Notes: generated from the letters alone by a model not told the origin. Shown: positions 8,510 to 16,760, counted from the first letter of the stretch. The stretch: DNA of 64,000 bases from Thermohalobaculum sp039821125 (GCA_039821125.1 JBCBOR010000014.1:1-64000); one strand, 5' to 3'. Numbers and translations are program-made.

Positions 8510-9835
8510 TCAAAGCTTGCCTTCGTCCTCGAAGACTTCCGTCCAGTCCTTGACCAGACCATCCAGTGCCTCCTGCGCCGTGCCTTCCCCGGCCACAACG
8601 AACTTGTGGACGCGGTCCTGCATAGAGAGCAGCAGCGAGGCATAGGCCGGCTCGGCCCAGAAGTCCTTCACGATTGCCATGCTGTCGAGGAAGGTCTGCG
8701 CGTAGGGCTGGCTCGACGCGAAGCCTGGATCCTCGACCACCGCCTTCAACGCGGAATAGCCGCCAAGCTCCCACCACTTCGCCTGTATATCCGGCTGGGC
8801 GAACCACTGGATGTACTCCAGTGCCGCGTCCTGGCTGTCGGAGTAGGAGACCACCGAGATGCCCTGGCCGCCAAGCTGGGCAAAGTGCCCGTTCGGCCCG
8901 GCAGGGTTCGGGAAGTAGCCCGACTTATCGCCGCCCACATTCGGGTCGGCATGTACGCCCGGCCAGATGAACGCGAAGTTCATCTGCATCGCCACCTGTC
9001 CCGATTTATAGGCGTCGATATTCTCCGACATGTACCAGTCGGACGATCCCGGCGGCACACAGCAATCGTAGAGCTCCTTGTAGAACTCCAGCCCCGCCAC
9101 GGCCTCGGGCGAATTCACCACACCCTCCAGCTTGTAGGGCTCGTCAGTCGTTCCATAGCTGAAGCCATAGTTATAGAGCGCGTTTGTCACGCCCATTGTG
9201 ATCCCCTCGGACCCGCGCTCGGTATAGATCGCAGCGCCATAGACCGTGGTGCCGTCGATATCACGGCCCTGGAAGAACGCCGCGATGTCCTTCAACTCGG
9301 CAAGCGTGGCGGGTGGCGCCAGATCGCGGCCATGTTTTTCCTTGAACTCGGCCTGCAGCTCGGGCCGCTCGAACCAGTCCTTGCGATAGGTCCACCCGAC
9401 CACATCGCCAAACGCCGGCAGTGCCCAATAGTTCGGCGTACCCTTCGGCCACTCGGAATAGCCCGTCACGGTCGCCGGGATGAAGTCATCCATCGTGATG
9501 TTGTTGGCCTCGAAGAAGTCGTTCAGCTTGATGTAGTGCCCGGCCTCTGCGCCCAGCCCGATCCATTGGCTGTCGCCGATCATCAGATCACAGAGCTGTC
9601 CGCCCGAGTTCAGCTCGTTCAGCATCCGGTCGGCAAAATTCGGCCACGGCACGAACTCGAATCTCATCTTGTGCCCGGACTTGGCCTCGAAATCCTTCGA
9701 CAGCTCGATCAGGGCGTTGGCCGGATCCCACGCTGCCCAGCACAGCGTCAGATCGTCGGCGTTGGCGTCAGGGGTTGCCACGGCTCCGCAGCCGAAGGCC
9801 AGCAGCCCGGCGGCTGCCCATCGCGTCATTCGCAT
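8510..9835 (-). CDS. ABC transporter substrate-binding protein (polyol/sugar, family 1)
   Basis: This 441-residue periplasmic protein has an N-terminal signal peptide (MRMTRWAAAGLLAFGCGAVA, probable cleavage after ANA-D near residue 26). The mature part begins DDLTLCWAAWDPANAL and continues with the alternating alpha/beta pattern of family-1 solute-binding proteins (LNSGGQLCDLMIGDSQW, GWTYRKDWFE, GQGISVVSY). The ATG at 9835 has a strong ribosome site (GGGAGGAG); upstream in-frame codons lie in the promoter region. Substrate is not visible from sequence; the linked dihydroxyacetone kinase and DUF2160-like protein suggest glycerol, dihydroxyacetone or a short polyol. Confidence 0.88.
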   Translation of the reverse strand: MRMTRWAAAGLLAFGCGAVATPDANADDLTLCWAAWDPANALIELSKDFEAKSGHKMRFEFVPWPNFADRMLNELNSGGQLCDLMIGDSQWIGLGAEAGHYIKLNDFFEANNITMDDFIPATVTGYSEWPKGTPNYWALPAFGDVVGWTYRKDWFERPELQAEFKEKHGRDLAPPATLAELKDIAAFFQGRDIDGTTVYGAAIYTERGSEGITMGVTNALYNYGFSYGTTDEPYKLEGVVNSPEAVAGLEFYKELYDCCVPPGSSDWYMSENIDAYKSGQVAMQMNFAFIWPGVHADPNVGGDKSGYFPNPAGPNGHFAQLGGQGISVVSYSDSQDAALEYIQWFAQPDIQAKWWELGGYSALKAVVEDPGFASSQPYAQTFLDSMAIVKDFWAEPAYASLLLSMQDRVHKFVVAGEGTAQEALDGLVKDWTEVFEDEGKL

Positions 9836-9944
9836 CGGTTGTCTCCTCCCGTCCGTCAGGACGATTTCAAGATTTTCGCGCCTCATAAACGTCGCGGGCG
9901 CGTTTCTTTTCCATAGAGCAGGCATTCCGCGAGAGTCGAGGACT

Positions 9945-9966
9945 TTTTGAGGTACGTGCCTCAAAA
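9945..9966. promoter_or_regulatory. Probable LacI-type operator upstream of the transporter operon
   Basis: A perfect interrupted palindrome, TTTTGAGG-TACGTG-CCTCAAAA, lies 110 bases upstream of the binding-protein start and downstream of the LacI-type regulator gene. A partial match (TGAGGTACGT) occurs before the regulator itself at about 11165. The size, symmetry and position fit a LacI-family operator; binding is inferred. Confidence 0.7.
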
Positions 9967-10101
9967 TTGACTGCCCAGATAGTCGATGCCGCCGCAATAC
10001 ATCGGGCAACGGCATGATCTACAGGTGGAAAATCAAATGGGATCCGAGCCTCGCCGGCTCATTGGGAAAAGCACTTTACGTGGCCCGGACCGTCGTTTCG
10101 G

Positions 10102-11127
10102 TCAGGGCAGGTTCTCTCTCAGGATCACTTCGATTCGGATGCGCTCCTGCGCATCGAAGATCGGCTGGCGATCGCAAATCGCGCGCAGGATCCGCATGGC
10201 GCTGCGCACGAGATGCCCGGTATCCTGCATGATCACGGCCGCGAGTTCGTTACTGATTAACGCTTGGCGGGTGGTCGGGGTGAGTTCGTGCGCAAGAACC
10301 GTGAGACGTTCCAACTGATGGCTCTCTCGCAGGGCGGTCAGCAACGGTGCGTTTCCGAGGCCCATCGAATAAATCCCGGTGAGCTCCGGACGCGATGCGA
10401 TCACCTCACGGATCACGTGGTCCGCGCGCGCGGGGTCGTCGAACGTCTCGATAGAAGGCAGGACTTTCAAAGACGGGAAGTCTGACGCCAGAACGCTGTC
10501 GAATCCCAACCGCCGCTCGAGGCTGTTGCGCGAGCGCATCGACTCAGTGACCACCAGAATTTCGCCGCTGCGCGCTGCAAATCGCCCCATAAGCAGACCC
10601 GCTGTGCGTCCGGCGGCAATGTTGTCGATACCAACAAAGTTGTCGCGAGGTGTGTTCGGCAGGTCCGAGACCAGCGCAACCACCGCCCTGCCATCTTGTT
10701 TCAGGCGTGCGATGGCGTCGCGCACCTGCGGAGTTTCCTGCGCAAGAATGGCCACACCGTCGACGCCGCGCGACGCGAGGCTGCGAAGTTTGCGAACAAT
10801 CGCATGGGGGTCGTGCGCGGGTATCTCGTGAACTTTCAATTGCACTCGGTCTGCGATCTGAGACTTTCCCGCCTCGCGAACTGCGGTCTTCAGCGTGGTC
10901 GAAAACTGGCCTGCGCCGTCCGGCAACAGGAATGCGAACTTGTACTGGCGCTGCCGAGACAGGTTTGCAGCCGAGGTGTCCCGGACATAACCAAGGCGTG
11001 CAACCGCTGTCTGCACCTTGACGATGGTGTTCTCGCGGACGCCGGGCCGCGCATTCAGAACACGGTCCACCGTCGCGAGGCTCACGCCTGCTTCTCTGGC
11101 GATGTCATGGACTGTTGGCTTGTTCAT
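10102..11127 (-). CDS. LacI-family transcriptional regulator
   Basis: This 341-residue regulator has an N-terminal helix-turn-helix (TVHDIAREAGVSLATVDRVL) and hinge region (ARLGYVRD), then a periplasmic-binding-protein-like sensor domain (about 65-335). The variant ATVDRVLN instead of ATVSRVLN occurs in several LacI-family polyol regulators. The gene lies just upstream of, and reads into, the transporter operon with a 266-base gap holding a perfect palindrome. The sequence TGAGGTACGT 38 bases before its own start suggests autoregulation. It probably responds to the transported polyol. The start at MNKPTVHD is set by domain homology; its ribosome site is weak. Confidence 0.88.
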   Translation of the reverse strand: MNKPTVHDIAREAGVSLATVDRVLNARPGVRENTIVKVQTAVARLGYVRDTSAANLSRQRQYKFAFLLPDGAGQFSTTLKTAVREAGKSQIADRVQLKVHEIPAHDPHAIVRKLRSLASRGVDGVAILAQETPQVRDAIARLKQDGRAVVALVSDLPNTPRDNFVGIDNIAAGRTAGLLMGRFAARSGEILVVTESMRSRNSLERRLGFDSVLASDFPSLKVLPSIETFDDPARADHVIREVIASRPELTGIYSMGLGNAPLLTALRESHQLERLTVLAHELTPTTRQALISNELAAVIMQDTGHLVRSAMRILRAICDRQPIFDAQERIRIEVILRENLP

Positions 11128-11569
11128 CGACCATGGCTCAGGGATCCCGCGCGCCTGGCGGAGCTGAGGTACGTAAATCAAAGTATGCGACGAAAAACAA
11201 GCCTCAGGCGCTAACCTGAGTGGGTGATAACGGCTGGTCAAATGCCTGTCGACCCGCATCGGACCGCGCGCTGTCGGGGAGCAGTGAGTGCTGCCACATC
11301 AGCGCTCCCAATCGCCTCTTATGGTCAAACCGAAGGATAAGTCGCGCTTGCCCGTGCTGCTGGCACGAGAGACCGCATTCCTGACTGCCCGGAGGACCGG
11401 CGGGCCATCATGCTCTCTCATGCCGGTCGAGTGCTCGCCAAAACCCTGCGATCCTGTCTGCGTGCCGGCTTTCTCCGGGGCGTCGTCCGAGCGCACCATC
11501 TCGTTCTTGCGGAGGTTCGGCTGATTGACAGCGCCATCGAAAAAGGTCGCGCCGGAGTGAACGTGCCGG
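11128..11569. other. Stretch without a confident gene; lacI promoter region
   Basis: This 442-base stretch contains the presumed promoter of the LacI-type gene, including the operator-like TGAGGTACGTAAATCAAA (11165-11182) and a loose CCTCAGG/CCTGAG pair further upstream. Several short open frames exist on both strands (for example 11299-11499 minus, 11288-11524 plus) but none has a recognisable domain or convincing ribosome site. It could hold gene remnants; I see nothing supportable. Confidence 0.4.
11165..11182. promoter_or_regulatory. Operator-like half site before the lacI-type gene
   Basis: TGAGGTACGTAAATCAAA shares a ten-base core (TGAGGTACGT) with the perfect palindrome at 9945-9966 and lies 38 bases upstream of the LacI-type start codon. 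It is a candidate autoregulatory site, less symmetric than the downstream one. Confidence 0.45.
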
Positions 11570-11794
11570 TCATCCCATCACGGCCGCGCCTTGAAGCCGG
11601 CCTTCGATCCGTTTCGGATTGGCGATGCCGCCCGCGTCAATCGCGATGTGAGTCTCATGCACGGCCACCGCGCCATCGGTGATCTGCATCTCGCGGTTGC
11701 CGACCTGCCGGACCGCGCTTTCCTGCTTGAACGACAGCTCCTCGAGGGTTGGGATCTGTGCAGCCTGGCAGAGCCCGCATTTCGGGACCGTCAA
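11570..11794 (-). CDS. Possible small protein with a CxxC pair (doubtful)
   Basis: The frame encodes 74 residues from a TTG codon, and an open reading frame continues upstream to the TAG that ends the DUF502 gene. Codon third positions are strongly G/C, as in neighbouring genes, and the text looks protein-like (VPKCGLCQAAQIPTLEEL, then QITDGAVAVHETHIAIDAG), with CGLC reminiscent of a metal or disulfide site. There is no clear start codon or ribosome site, and I do not recognise a family. It may be a real small gene with an odd start, or the remnant of one. Same strand as the DUF502 gene. Confidence 0.3.
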   Translation of the reverse strand: MTVPKCGLCQAAQIPTLEELSFKQESAVRQVGNREMQITDGAVAVHETHIAIDAGGIANPKRIEGRLQGAAVMG

Positions 11795-11881
11795 CGCGTG
11801 CCAGGTGCGTGAGACCTGCCGCTCGCCAATGCCACAAACCCGTCGATGGTGTTGCGGTCTTTCCCTTCGCCATCGCGAACC

Positions 11882-12592
11882 CTACATCGCGACGCGCAGC
11901 TTGGCCTCGCTTGAGGGCACCTGCAAAGCGGGCTTCGTTTCCGGATTGTCGTCGAAGCGGATCGTTCCCGGCCCGACCGCGCCGCCCGAGACGATGAAGC
12001 GCATCGCTTCCTGCGGGGTCCAGTCCAGCCAAACCAGGTCTTCCGAGGGCACGATCTCGACATAGCCGCTTGTCGGGTTCGGGGTCGTTGGGACATAGAC
12101 TGCGGCCAGTTCGCGTCCGGTATCGACGTCCGTGAACGTGTTGGTGACGAAGCCGACCGTTTTCATCTTCGGGCTTGGGAACGAAATCAGCACCACACGC
12201 TGGCCCGGCGCATCGGTGCGGTTCAACGTCTCGACAAGCTCGCGAACGCTGCCGTAGACGACGCTGAGGACCGGGACCTGCAGCACCCACTTCTCGGCGC
12301 GGTCCAACAGTCGACGGCCCGTGATCTGCCGCCCGACCGAGCCAAGCGCATAAAACAGCATCAGCATCAACGTGATCGCAACAGCCCAGAGCATCCCATC
12401 GGATACCAGTAGCTCGGACAGATCGCCCGAGAACGGCCGGACGAAACCCGCGAAGACACGGGCCAGCGGCTCTCCCGAAGCGACGACGAATTCCAGCGTG
12501 ATTTCAATGATCCAGAATGTGACGAGGGCGGGGATTGCGATAAGCAACCCGGTGGTGATGCGGGACCGGATCGTCGAGAGACGCGATTTCAT
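11882..12592 (-). CDS. DUF502 family membrane protein
   Basis: The 236-residue product has two N-terminal transmembrane segments (about 13-37, GLLIAIPALVTFWIIEITLEF, and 66-85, MLWAVAITLMLMLFYALG) followed by a soluble domain with the family patches VPVLSVVYGSVRE, VVLISFPSPK, TVGFVTN and AVYVPTTPNPTSGY. These match DUF502, a widely conserved bacterial and plant membrane family of unclear function. The C-terminal tail (about 205-236) is variable. The gene follows the sigma/anti-sigma pair on the same strand with a 31-base gap and could be co-transcribed with it. Confidence 0.85.
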   Translation of the reverse strand: MKSRLSTIRSRITTGLLIAIPALVTFWIIEITLEFVVASGEPLARVFAGFVRPFSGDLSELLVSDGMLWAVAITLMLMLFYALGSVGRQITGRRLLDRAEKWVLQVPVLSVVYGSVRELVETLNRTDAPGQRVVLISFPSPKMKTVGFVTNTFTDVDTGRELAAVYVPTTPNPTSGYVEIVPSEDLVWLDWTPQEAMRFIVSGGAVGPGTIRFDDNPETKPALQVPSSEAKLRVAM

Positions 12593-12623
12593 CGTTAGGT
12601 GCCTCCGTAGTGACGTGAGTTGT

Positions 12624-13427
12624 TTAGTTCCGCCGCTCGTTCACGAGCGACGCGACATGGGCCGCGATCGAGCTGATATCCGCACCCGGTGCGTTTTCGA
12701 CGACCGCCCATGAGAGTTCATTGTCGCGCCAGTAGCTGGCAAAGCTCTTGCCAACCTTGGCCAGCCGCAATTCCTTGCCCGTCCCGGTCGGCCGCTTGGC
12801 CAGAACCAGACTGACCCGGTCGCCCTTGTCATTCTCGTAGAGAATTTGCGCCATGGCCCCTTGCGCGTCGCCAAGCAGGCGTCCGCCGATGAGGTCGAAC
12901 CCGAGATGCTCGAGATCCGGCACATAGGCGGTTTTGCCGAGGTGATGCTTGAACCAGTTCTGCATGACCACCTCATCGGACGAGGTGAATTCGACCGGGT
13001 GCACCGTGTCGAACGCGAAGACAGAATGGGCGCCAGCGGCATCCGCGACAAAGCCGGGAAGTTCGAAATCGCCGATCTGTGTCGGGCCGGCCGGGGCGAA
13101 CCGGGCGTGACTGGTCCATCCAGCGACCACCAGTCCGACGGCGACGATGCTGGCCAGCGCCCCCGTCCTGAGTAGCCACCACCGCCGCCGCACGCGCAGC
13201 TGATGTTCGAGCTTGCCGGCTATGACAGATAGCGCGGGATCATCGATCTCATCGCCAAGACTGGCCGAAGAGAGACGGCGCTTCGCATCGCTCATGTCCG
13301 CAAACTGCGCGCGCAAAGCCTCGTCCTGATCCAGCGCGGCACTGATGCGCTTCTGATCGGCATCAGGCAATTCGCCGTCCAGATAGGCCTCGAGCTCAAG
13401 CGGCGTGATGTTTGTCTGGCGTGTCAT
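12624..13427 (-). CDS. Anti-sigma factor (membrane-anchored)
   Basis: This 267-residue protein begins with a short cytoplasmic anti-sigma domain (ITPLELEAYLDGELPDADQ, about 7-60), has one transmembrane helix (about 95-113, LLRTGALASIVAVGLVVAGW) and a periplasmic C-terminal domain. The N-terminal domain lacks the H-x3-C-x2-C zinc site of ZAS anti-sigmas. The gene overlaps the 3-prime end of the ECF sigma gene by 32 bases, the usual cognate arrangement, so it should bind and hold that sigma until an envelope signal arrives. The start at MTRQTN is chosen because the longer frame runs inside the sigma gene. Confidence 0.8.
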   Translation of the reverse strand: MTRQTNITPLELEAYLDGELPDADQKRISAALDQDEALRAQFADMSDAKRRLSSASLGDEIDDPALSVIAGKLEHQLRVRRRWWLLRTGALASIVAVGLVVAGWTSHARFAPAGPTQIGDFELPGFVADAAGAHSVFAFDTVHPVEFTSSDEVVMQNWFKHHLGKTAYVPDLEHLGFDLIGGRLLGDAQGAMAQILYENDKGDRVSLVLAKRPTGTGKELRLAKVGKSFASYWRDNELSWAVVENAPGADISSIAAHVASLVNERRN

Positions 13428-13941
13428 CTTTCCCTTCCCTCGCCGCACGTCCGTCCTCCCCATCCACCCTGCGCCGCAGGGCTTCGCGTCCCCGGGAGAT
13501 CCGCGACATAAAAGTCCCAAGTTTCACACCCAGTGCGTCGGCGGCCTGCGCGTAGCTCATCTCTCCGCCTGCAACAGCTGCGATAGCCATCCGCTGGTCT
13601 TCCGGCAACTCCCTGAGCGCGTCCAGTGTGTCCGAAACCTCGAGTGCATCCACCTGGCGGGCGGGCATGGCTGGCTCGTCCTTTGGCTGCGCTTCGAGAT
13701 AGCGCGCCCGCACGGCGGCGCGGCGTTTGTCCGAGCGATGTACGTTCACCATGATTTTCGTCAGCCACGTCCTCAGACCGGCCTCGCCCCGAAAACTGTC
13801 GATGTTCACCATTGCCTTCAACAGTGTCTCCTGGACCAGATCGTCCGCATCGGCGGCGTTACCGCCTGTGGTGAGCCGCGCCATGCGTCTGAGGTACGGA
13901 AGCTCTTTCGTGAGCGATGGCCCGCGGACCGCTTTCCACAT
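13396..13941 (-). CDS. ECF-family RNA polymerase sigma factor
   Basis: This sigma factor of about 181 residues has region 2 (YLRRMARLTTGGNAADADDL, then VQETLLKA and FRGEAGLRTWLTKI) and region 4 (LPEDQRMAIAAVAGGEMSY, then AQAADALGVKLGTFMSRISR). There is no sigma-3 domain, as expected for ECF type. I chose ATG at 13941; a TTG four codons earlier is possible. It overlaps its presumed anti-sigma gene. It is divergent from the DUF1127-to-bicarbonate-permease gene run, separated by a 305-base AT-rich region, so that block may be part of its regulon. Confidence 0.88.
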   Translation of the reverse strand: MWKAVRGPSLTKELPYLRRMARLTTGGNAADADDLVQETLLKAMVNIDSFRGEAGLRTWLTKIMVNVHRSDKRRAAVRARYLEAQPKDEPAMPARQVDALEVSDTLDALRELPEDQRMAIAAVAGGEMSYAQAADALGVKLGTFMSRISRGREALRRRVDGEDGRAAREGKDDTPDKHHAA

Positions 13942-14246
13942 TCCCAACCCCAATTCGCGGCGCAGCCGTCTCAGTGCCTTCCAGAAAGTTTGACGCCCGG
14001 CATCGGAGATTCATCCCTCGGAAACGAAAATTTTTCTCCAACTGCAAACCTTTCGCTCGAAACACCGCAAAGTTTAAAATTTTTATCTTTTTGATTCAAT
14101 GGGTTAGAAGGAAATTTCGCCAGCGCAGCAAGTTTTCTCGGTTTCGATTGGATGAAACCACGGCCACAGGCGTCGAATGTCCTGAATGCAACGTTAACGT
14201 GCCCTTACCCAGAAGCTGGACGGGGCCAGGATTGGAGGAAGTTGAA
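13942..14246. promoter_or_regulatory. AT-rich divergent promoter region (sigma gene / DUF1127 gene)
   Basis: This 305-base region between the divergent sigma-factor and DUF1127 genes is much more AT-rich than its surroundings around 14020-14110 (AAATTTTTCTCC, then TTTAAAATTTTTATC). It must contain both promoters. GGAAACGAAA (about 14020) and TGAAACC (about 14154) resemble ECF minus-35 elements, but I cannot identify matching minus-10 sequences with confidence. No gene is visible in it. Confidence 0.45.
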
Positions 14247-14561
14247 ATGACAACCGCAGATCTGTCCACCCAAACGAACGCATCGACCGCAGCACACGGC
14301 AGCGGTGCCCTGGAGAAGGTTCTCAAGTTTGCGAGCGCTCCGGTCGAAAGCGTCAAGTCCTTCAAGGCTGCAATCGGAAACTGGTACACCACCCGCCAGC
14401 GTCGGCGCGAACTGGATGACTTTTGCGGCAAACTCGACCGTCTGACCGACCAGCAACTCGAGATACTTGGTTTCTACCGCGGCTCGTTGCCCTTCGCGCT
14501 GGAGGACCTTCACAAGAAGTACCATCGCAAGCGCGACCAGATCGAACGCGAGTTCGGCTGA
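14247..14561 (+). CDS. DUF1127 (YjiS-like) small protein
   Basis: The 104-residue product has a C-terminal DUF1127-type segment (RQRRRELDDFCGKLDRLTDQ, then LEILGFYRGSLPFAL), with the arginine-rich start and L-x-D-I/L-G-x-x-R pattern of the family. The N-terminal 50 residues are low in conserved features. DUF1127 proteins in alphaproteobacteria are small RNA- or stress-related proteins, some influencing phosphate or carbon metabolism. The ATG follows an excellent ribosome site (GGAGGAAG). It is first in a long plus-strand run of stress and ion-transport genes. Confidence 0.7.
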   Translation: MTTADLSTQTNASTAAHGSGALEKVLKFASAPVESVKSFKAAIGNWYTTRQRRRELDDFCGKLDRLTDQQLEILGFYRGSLPFALEDLHKKYHRKRDQIEREFG

Positions 14562-14616
14562 TCCGCGCCGAATCGCGCCTCAGATCGAAAAGATCCTTAA
14601 ACCAGAAGGACCCCAG

Positions 14617-15594
14617 ATGGCACAGGTACTGACATCCGCCGGATCCCTTGTTCCGGGCCTCCAACCCGTCAAGCACGTCGCCGCGAAGGTGCTGCGCTAT
14701 GGGCTGATCGCGGCAAATGCTGTCGGGGTCTATGCGCTCGTGGGCATGCTCTGGCTCGAGGACATCAACGACGATCCGAGCTTTCAGCCGGAAATCGTGA
14801 CGGAAGGCGGCCTGGCGTCGATCGACATGGTCGCGGCCTTGATCGAGCGCGAGACAGAGGCCTCTGCATGGGTCCCGAACGATCCCTCGTTCCTGCCGGG
14901 TGCGCATCTGCAGAACATGCAGGCCTACCAGCAGGGCATGATCTATGCGCTGTCCCGGTTCAGCTTCGAGATGGCCGACTCGCTTGGCCGCTCACGCGGG
15001 GCGTCGGCCGTGGACCCCGATCTTGACGCGGCTGCGGGTCTCCTGCGCTTCCCCGGCGATGTCTGGCACTTCGATCTCTCGACCAGTATCGCGCCGACCG
15101 TCACGAGCGAGGCGCAGTACCTTGCCGCAGCGGAGGCTCTGCGCAGCTACAACCAGCGTGTCGCGGCGGGGCAGGCGAACTTTGATCCTCGGCGTGACAA
15201 TCTCTTTGCCACGATTTCGCGGATCGAGGCGGACATATCCTCGAAGGCAAACCTGCTGGTCGATCACGTCGAGCGGATCGCATCCGGTCAGCCCGTCACC
15301 TCGCGCACCAACGATGTGTTCTTCAGCACCAAGGGGCGGCTCTATGGTTATCTGATGGTCCTGCGGGCGCTCGGAGAAGACTTCCGCCCGGTGATCGAGC
15401 GCGAGGGGCTGTCCTTCGTGTGGTCACGCCTGATCCTCAGCCTCGAGAACGCTGCGGTCATGCACCCGTTCATTGTCTTTGATGGTGCGCCGGGCTCGCT
15501 TGTCGTCCCGAGCCATACGGCCGAACTTGGCTTCTTTGCGCTCCGCGTGAAGACCCAACTTCGCGACGTCATGGCCGTTCTCAGCCAAGCATGA
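14617..15594 (+). CDS. DUF2333 family protein
   Basis: This 325-residue protein has one N-terminal transmembrane helix (about 27-47, VLRYGLIAANAVGVYALVGM) and a large periplasmic domain. The pattern FLPGAHLQNMQAYQQGMIYA, LLRFPGDVWHFDL and FFSTKGRLYGYLMVLRALGED matches DUF2333, a proteobacterial family of unknown function. The gene starts 55 bases after the DUF1127 stop and ends ten bases before the next gene, so it is part of the same transcript. No catalytic motif is apparent. Confidence 0.8.
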   Translation: MAQVLTSAGSLVPGLQPVKHVAAKVLRYGLIAANAVGVYALVGMLWLEDINDDPSFQPEIVTEGGLASIDMVAALIERETEASAWVPNDPSFLPGAHLQNMQAYQQGMIYALSRFSFEMADSLGRSRGASAVDPDLDAAAGLLRFPGDVWHFDLSTSIAPTVTSEAQYLAAAEALRSYNQRVAAGQANFDPRRDNLFATISRIEADISSKANLLVDHVERIASGQPVTSRTNDVFFSTKGRLYGYLMVLRALGEDFRPVIEREGLSFVWSRLILSLENAAVMHPFIVFDGAPGSLVVPSHTAELGFFALRVKTQLRDVMAVLSQA

Positions 15595-15604
15595 GGAGGA
15601 GACC

Positions 15605-16588
15605 ATGTTTGACACAACGTCTCTGACGATTGGCGTTCTTCCAGGTGACGGCGCAGGCCCGGAGCTTGTGGGCGAGACGCTGAAAGTGCTCGAAGCCGTT
15701 GGCGCTGATGCCACGCTTGTCGACATTCCGGCACTGTCGCTGGACCCCGAGGCGGCTTTTGAAACGATCGCGTCGTGCGGGCTTGTCCTGTCGGGTCCAT
15801 TGGCCGGCGGTTTGCCGCAACGTTGGACCAATCGCCTTGGTCTCTTCGCAAAGGTGCGCAAGACCGAGCACTTTTCCGTGGTCGACAGCATCGGATCGCT
15901 TGCGCTGTGTGATGCGACGTCGACGTCCGGGGATCATGTCTCGCAGACCGTGTCGGTTCAGCCCCGCGACATCAGGCGCCTTTTTGTGTCTGCCCTCGCC
16001 TGGGCAGCACGGCACGGATTGGGTGAGGTGACGCATGTCTCCGGTCCAACGCCCCTGCCATGGCTGAACAGCATTCAGAGGGATGCGTTTCAGGCCGCAG
16101 TGGCGACGCAGAGGGGTGTGCGCGGCGCGGAGCTTGAGCTGAGCGATGCCCTCGCGGCGCTGATCGGCGGAGGCACGGGTCCCGACTTGATGGTCACGCC
16201 GGATGGGTTCGGATCTGTTCTTGCGGATATCTCCACTGTGCTTGCGGGCAGGGCATCGACCACGGCGACTGCGATGCTCGGCTCCAATGTGACGATCTTC
16301 GGGGCGGAGCATTCGCACGTTCATGCGCCAGTCGATCGGACGCGGGCAAACCCATCGGCGCTGATCCGCGCCACTGCCATGCTGCTGCGCCACGCCGGGC
16401 GGCTCGAGCTTGCCAACATGATCGACGCCGCCTGGGGCCAGACCATCGCGGACGGTGTCCACACCGATGACATGGCTGGGGCCAGCACCACGCGGAACGT
16501 CTCCGGCCGTGTCTTCACTCAAGCTGTCATTGCGCGCCTTGGCGTGCGTTCAAACACCACCCTGCTCGAGAGAGGAGTATCGGCATGA
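15605..16588 (+). CDS. Degenerate isocitrate/isopropylmalate dehydrogenase-like protein
   Basis: The 327-residue product follows the isopropylmalate/isocitrate dehydrogenase fold from GVLPGDGAGPEL (family GDGIGPE) to a C-terminal region resembling the nucleotide site (GAEHSHVHAP, then NPSALIRATAMLLRHAG). Key catalytic positions do not match: the K-x-N of the active site reads as VSGPTPLPW, and the metal-binding D-x-x-x-D segment is TPDGFGSVLADI. It may be an inactive relative or an enzyme with a different substrate. It overlaps the next small gene by four bases and sits among stress genes, far from any leucine pathway gene. Confidence 0.65.
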   Translation: MFDTTSLTIGVLPGDGAGPELVGETLKVLEAVGADATLVDIPALSLDPEAAFETIASCGLVLSGPLAGGLPQRWTNRLGLFAKVRKTEHFSVVDSIGSLALCDATSTSGDHVSQTVSVQPRDIRRLFVSALAWAARHGLGEVTHVSGPTPLPWLNSIQRDAFQAAVATQRGVRGAELELSDALAALIGGGTGPDLMVTPDGFGSVLADISTVLAGRASTTATAMLGSNVTIFGAEHSHVHAPVDRTRANPSALIRATAMLLRHAGRLELANMIDAAWGQTIADGVHTDDMAGASTTRNVSGRVFTQAVIARLGVRSNTTLLERGVSA

Positions 16589-16734
16589 CCTTCATCGATC
16601 GTGTGCAGAAGTTCCGCCCCGGACGCATCACTCTGCCGACGTTCCCGAAACTGCGAAGCCTCCCGGCGAACGGGGCCCTCGCGCTCTCGGCAGTGCTGAT
16701 CTGGGCCGCCGTCTACATCGTCTACATCCGCTAA
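16585..16734 (+). CDS. 49-residue single-span membrane peptide
   Basis: The ATG overlaps the stop of the dehydrogenase-like gene (ATGA). The peptide starts MTFIDRVQKFRPGRITLPTF, is basic in its first half and ends in a transmembrane helix (about 31-48, ALALSAVLIWAAVYIVYIR), giving a probable cytoplasm-in orientation. Translational coupling and regular codon use support it as a real gene. I know no family for it; it may partner with the preceding protein or the DUF2333 membrane protein. Confidence 0.6.
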   Translation: MTFIDRVQKFRPGRITLPTFPKLRSLPANGALALSAVLIWAAVYIVYIR

Positions 16735-16760
16735 ACGCGCGCACATCTGAGCAGTTGCAA

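Noticed and set aside
11655..12290. 211-residue frame (minus) starting inside the DUF502 gene and running past its end
   Set aside because: Out-of-frame reading of the DUF502 gene; its tail overlaps the more protein-like frame at 11570-11794.
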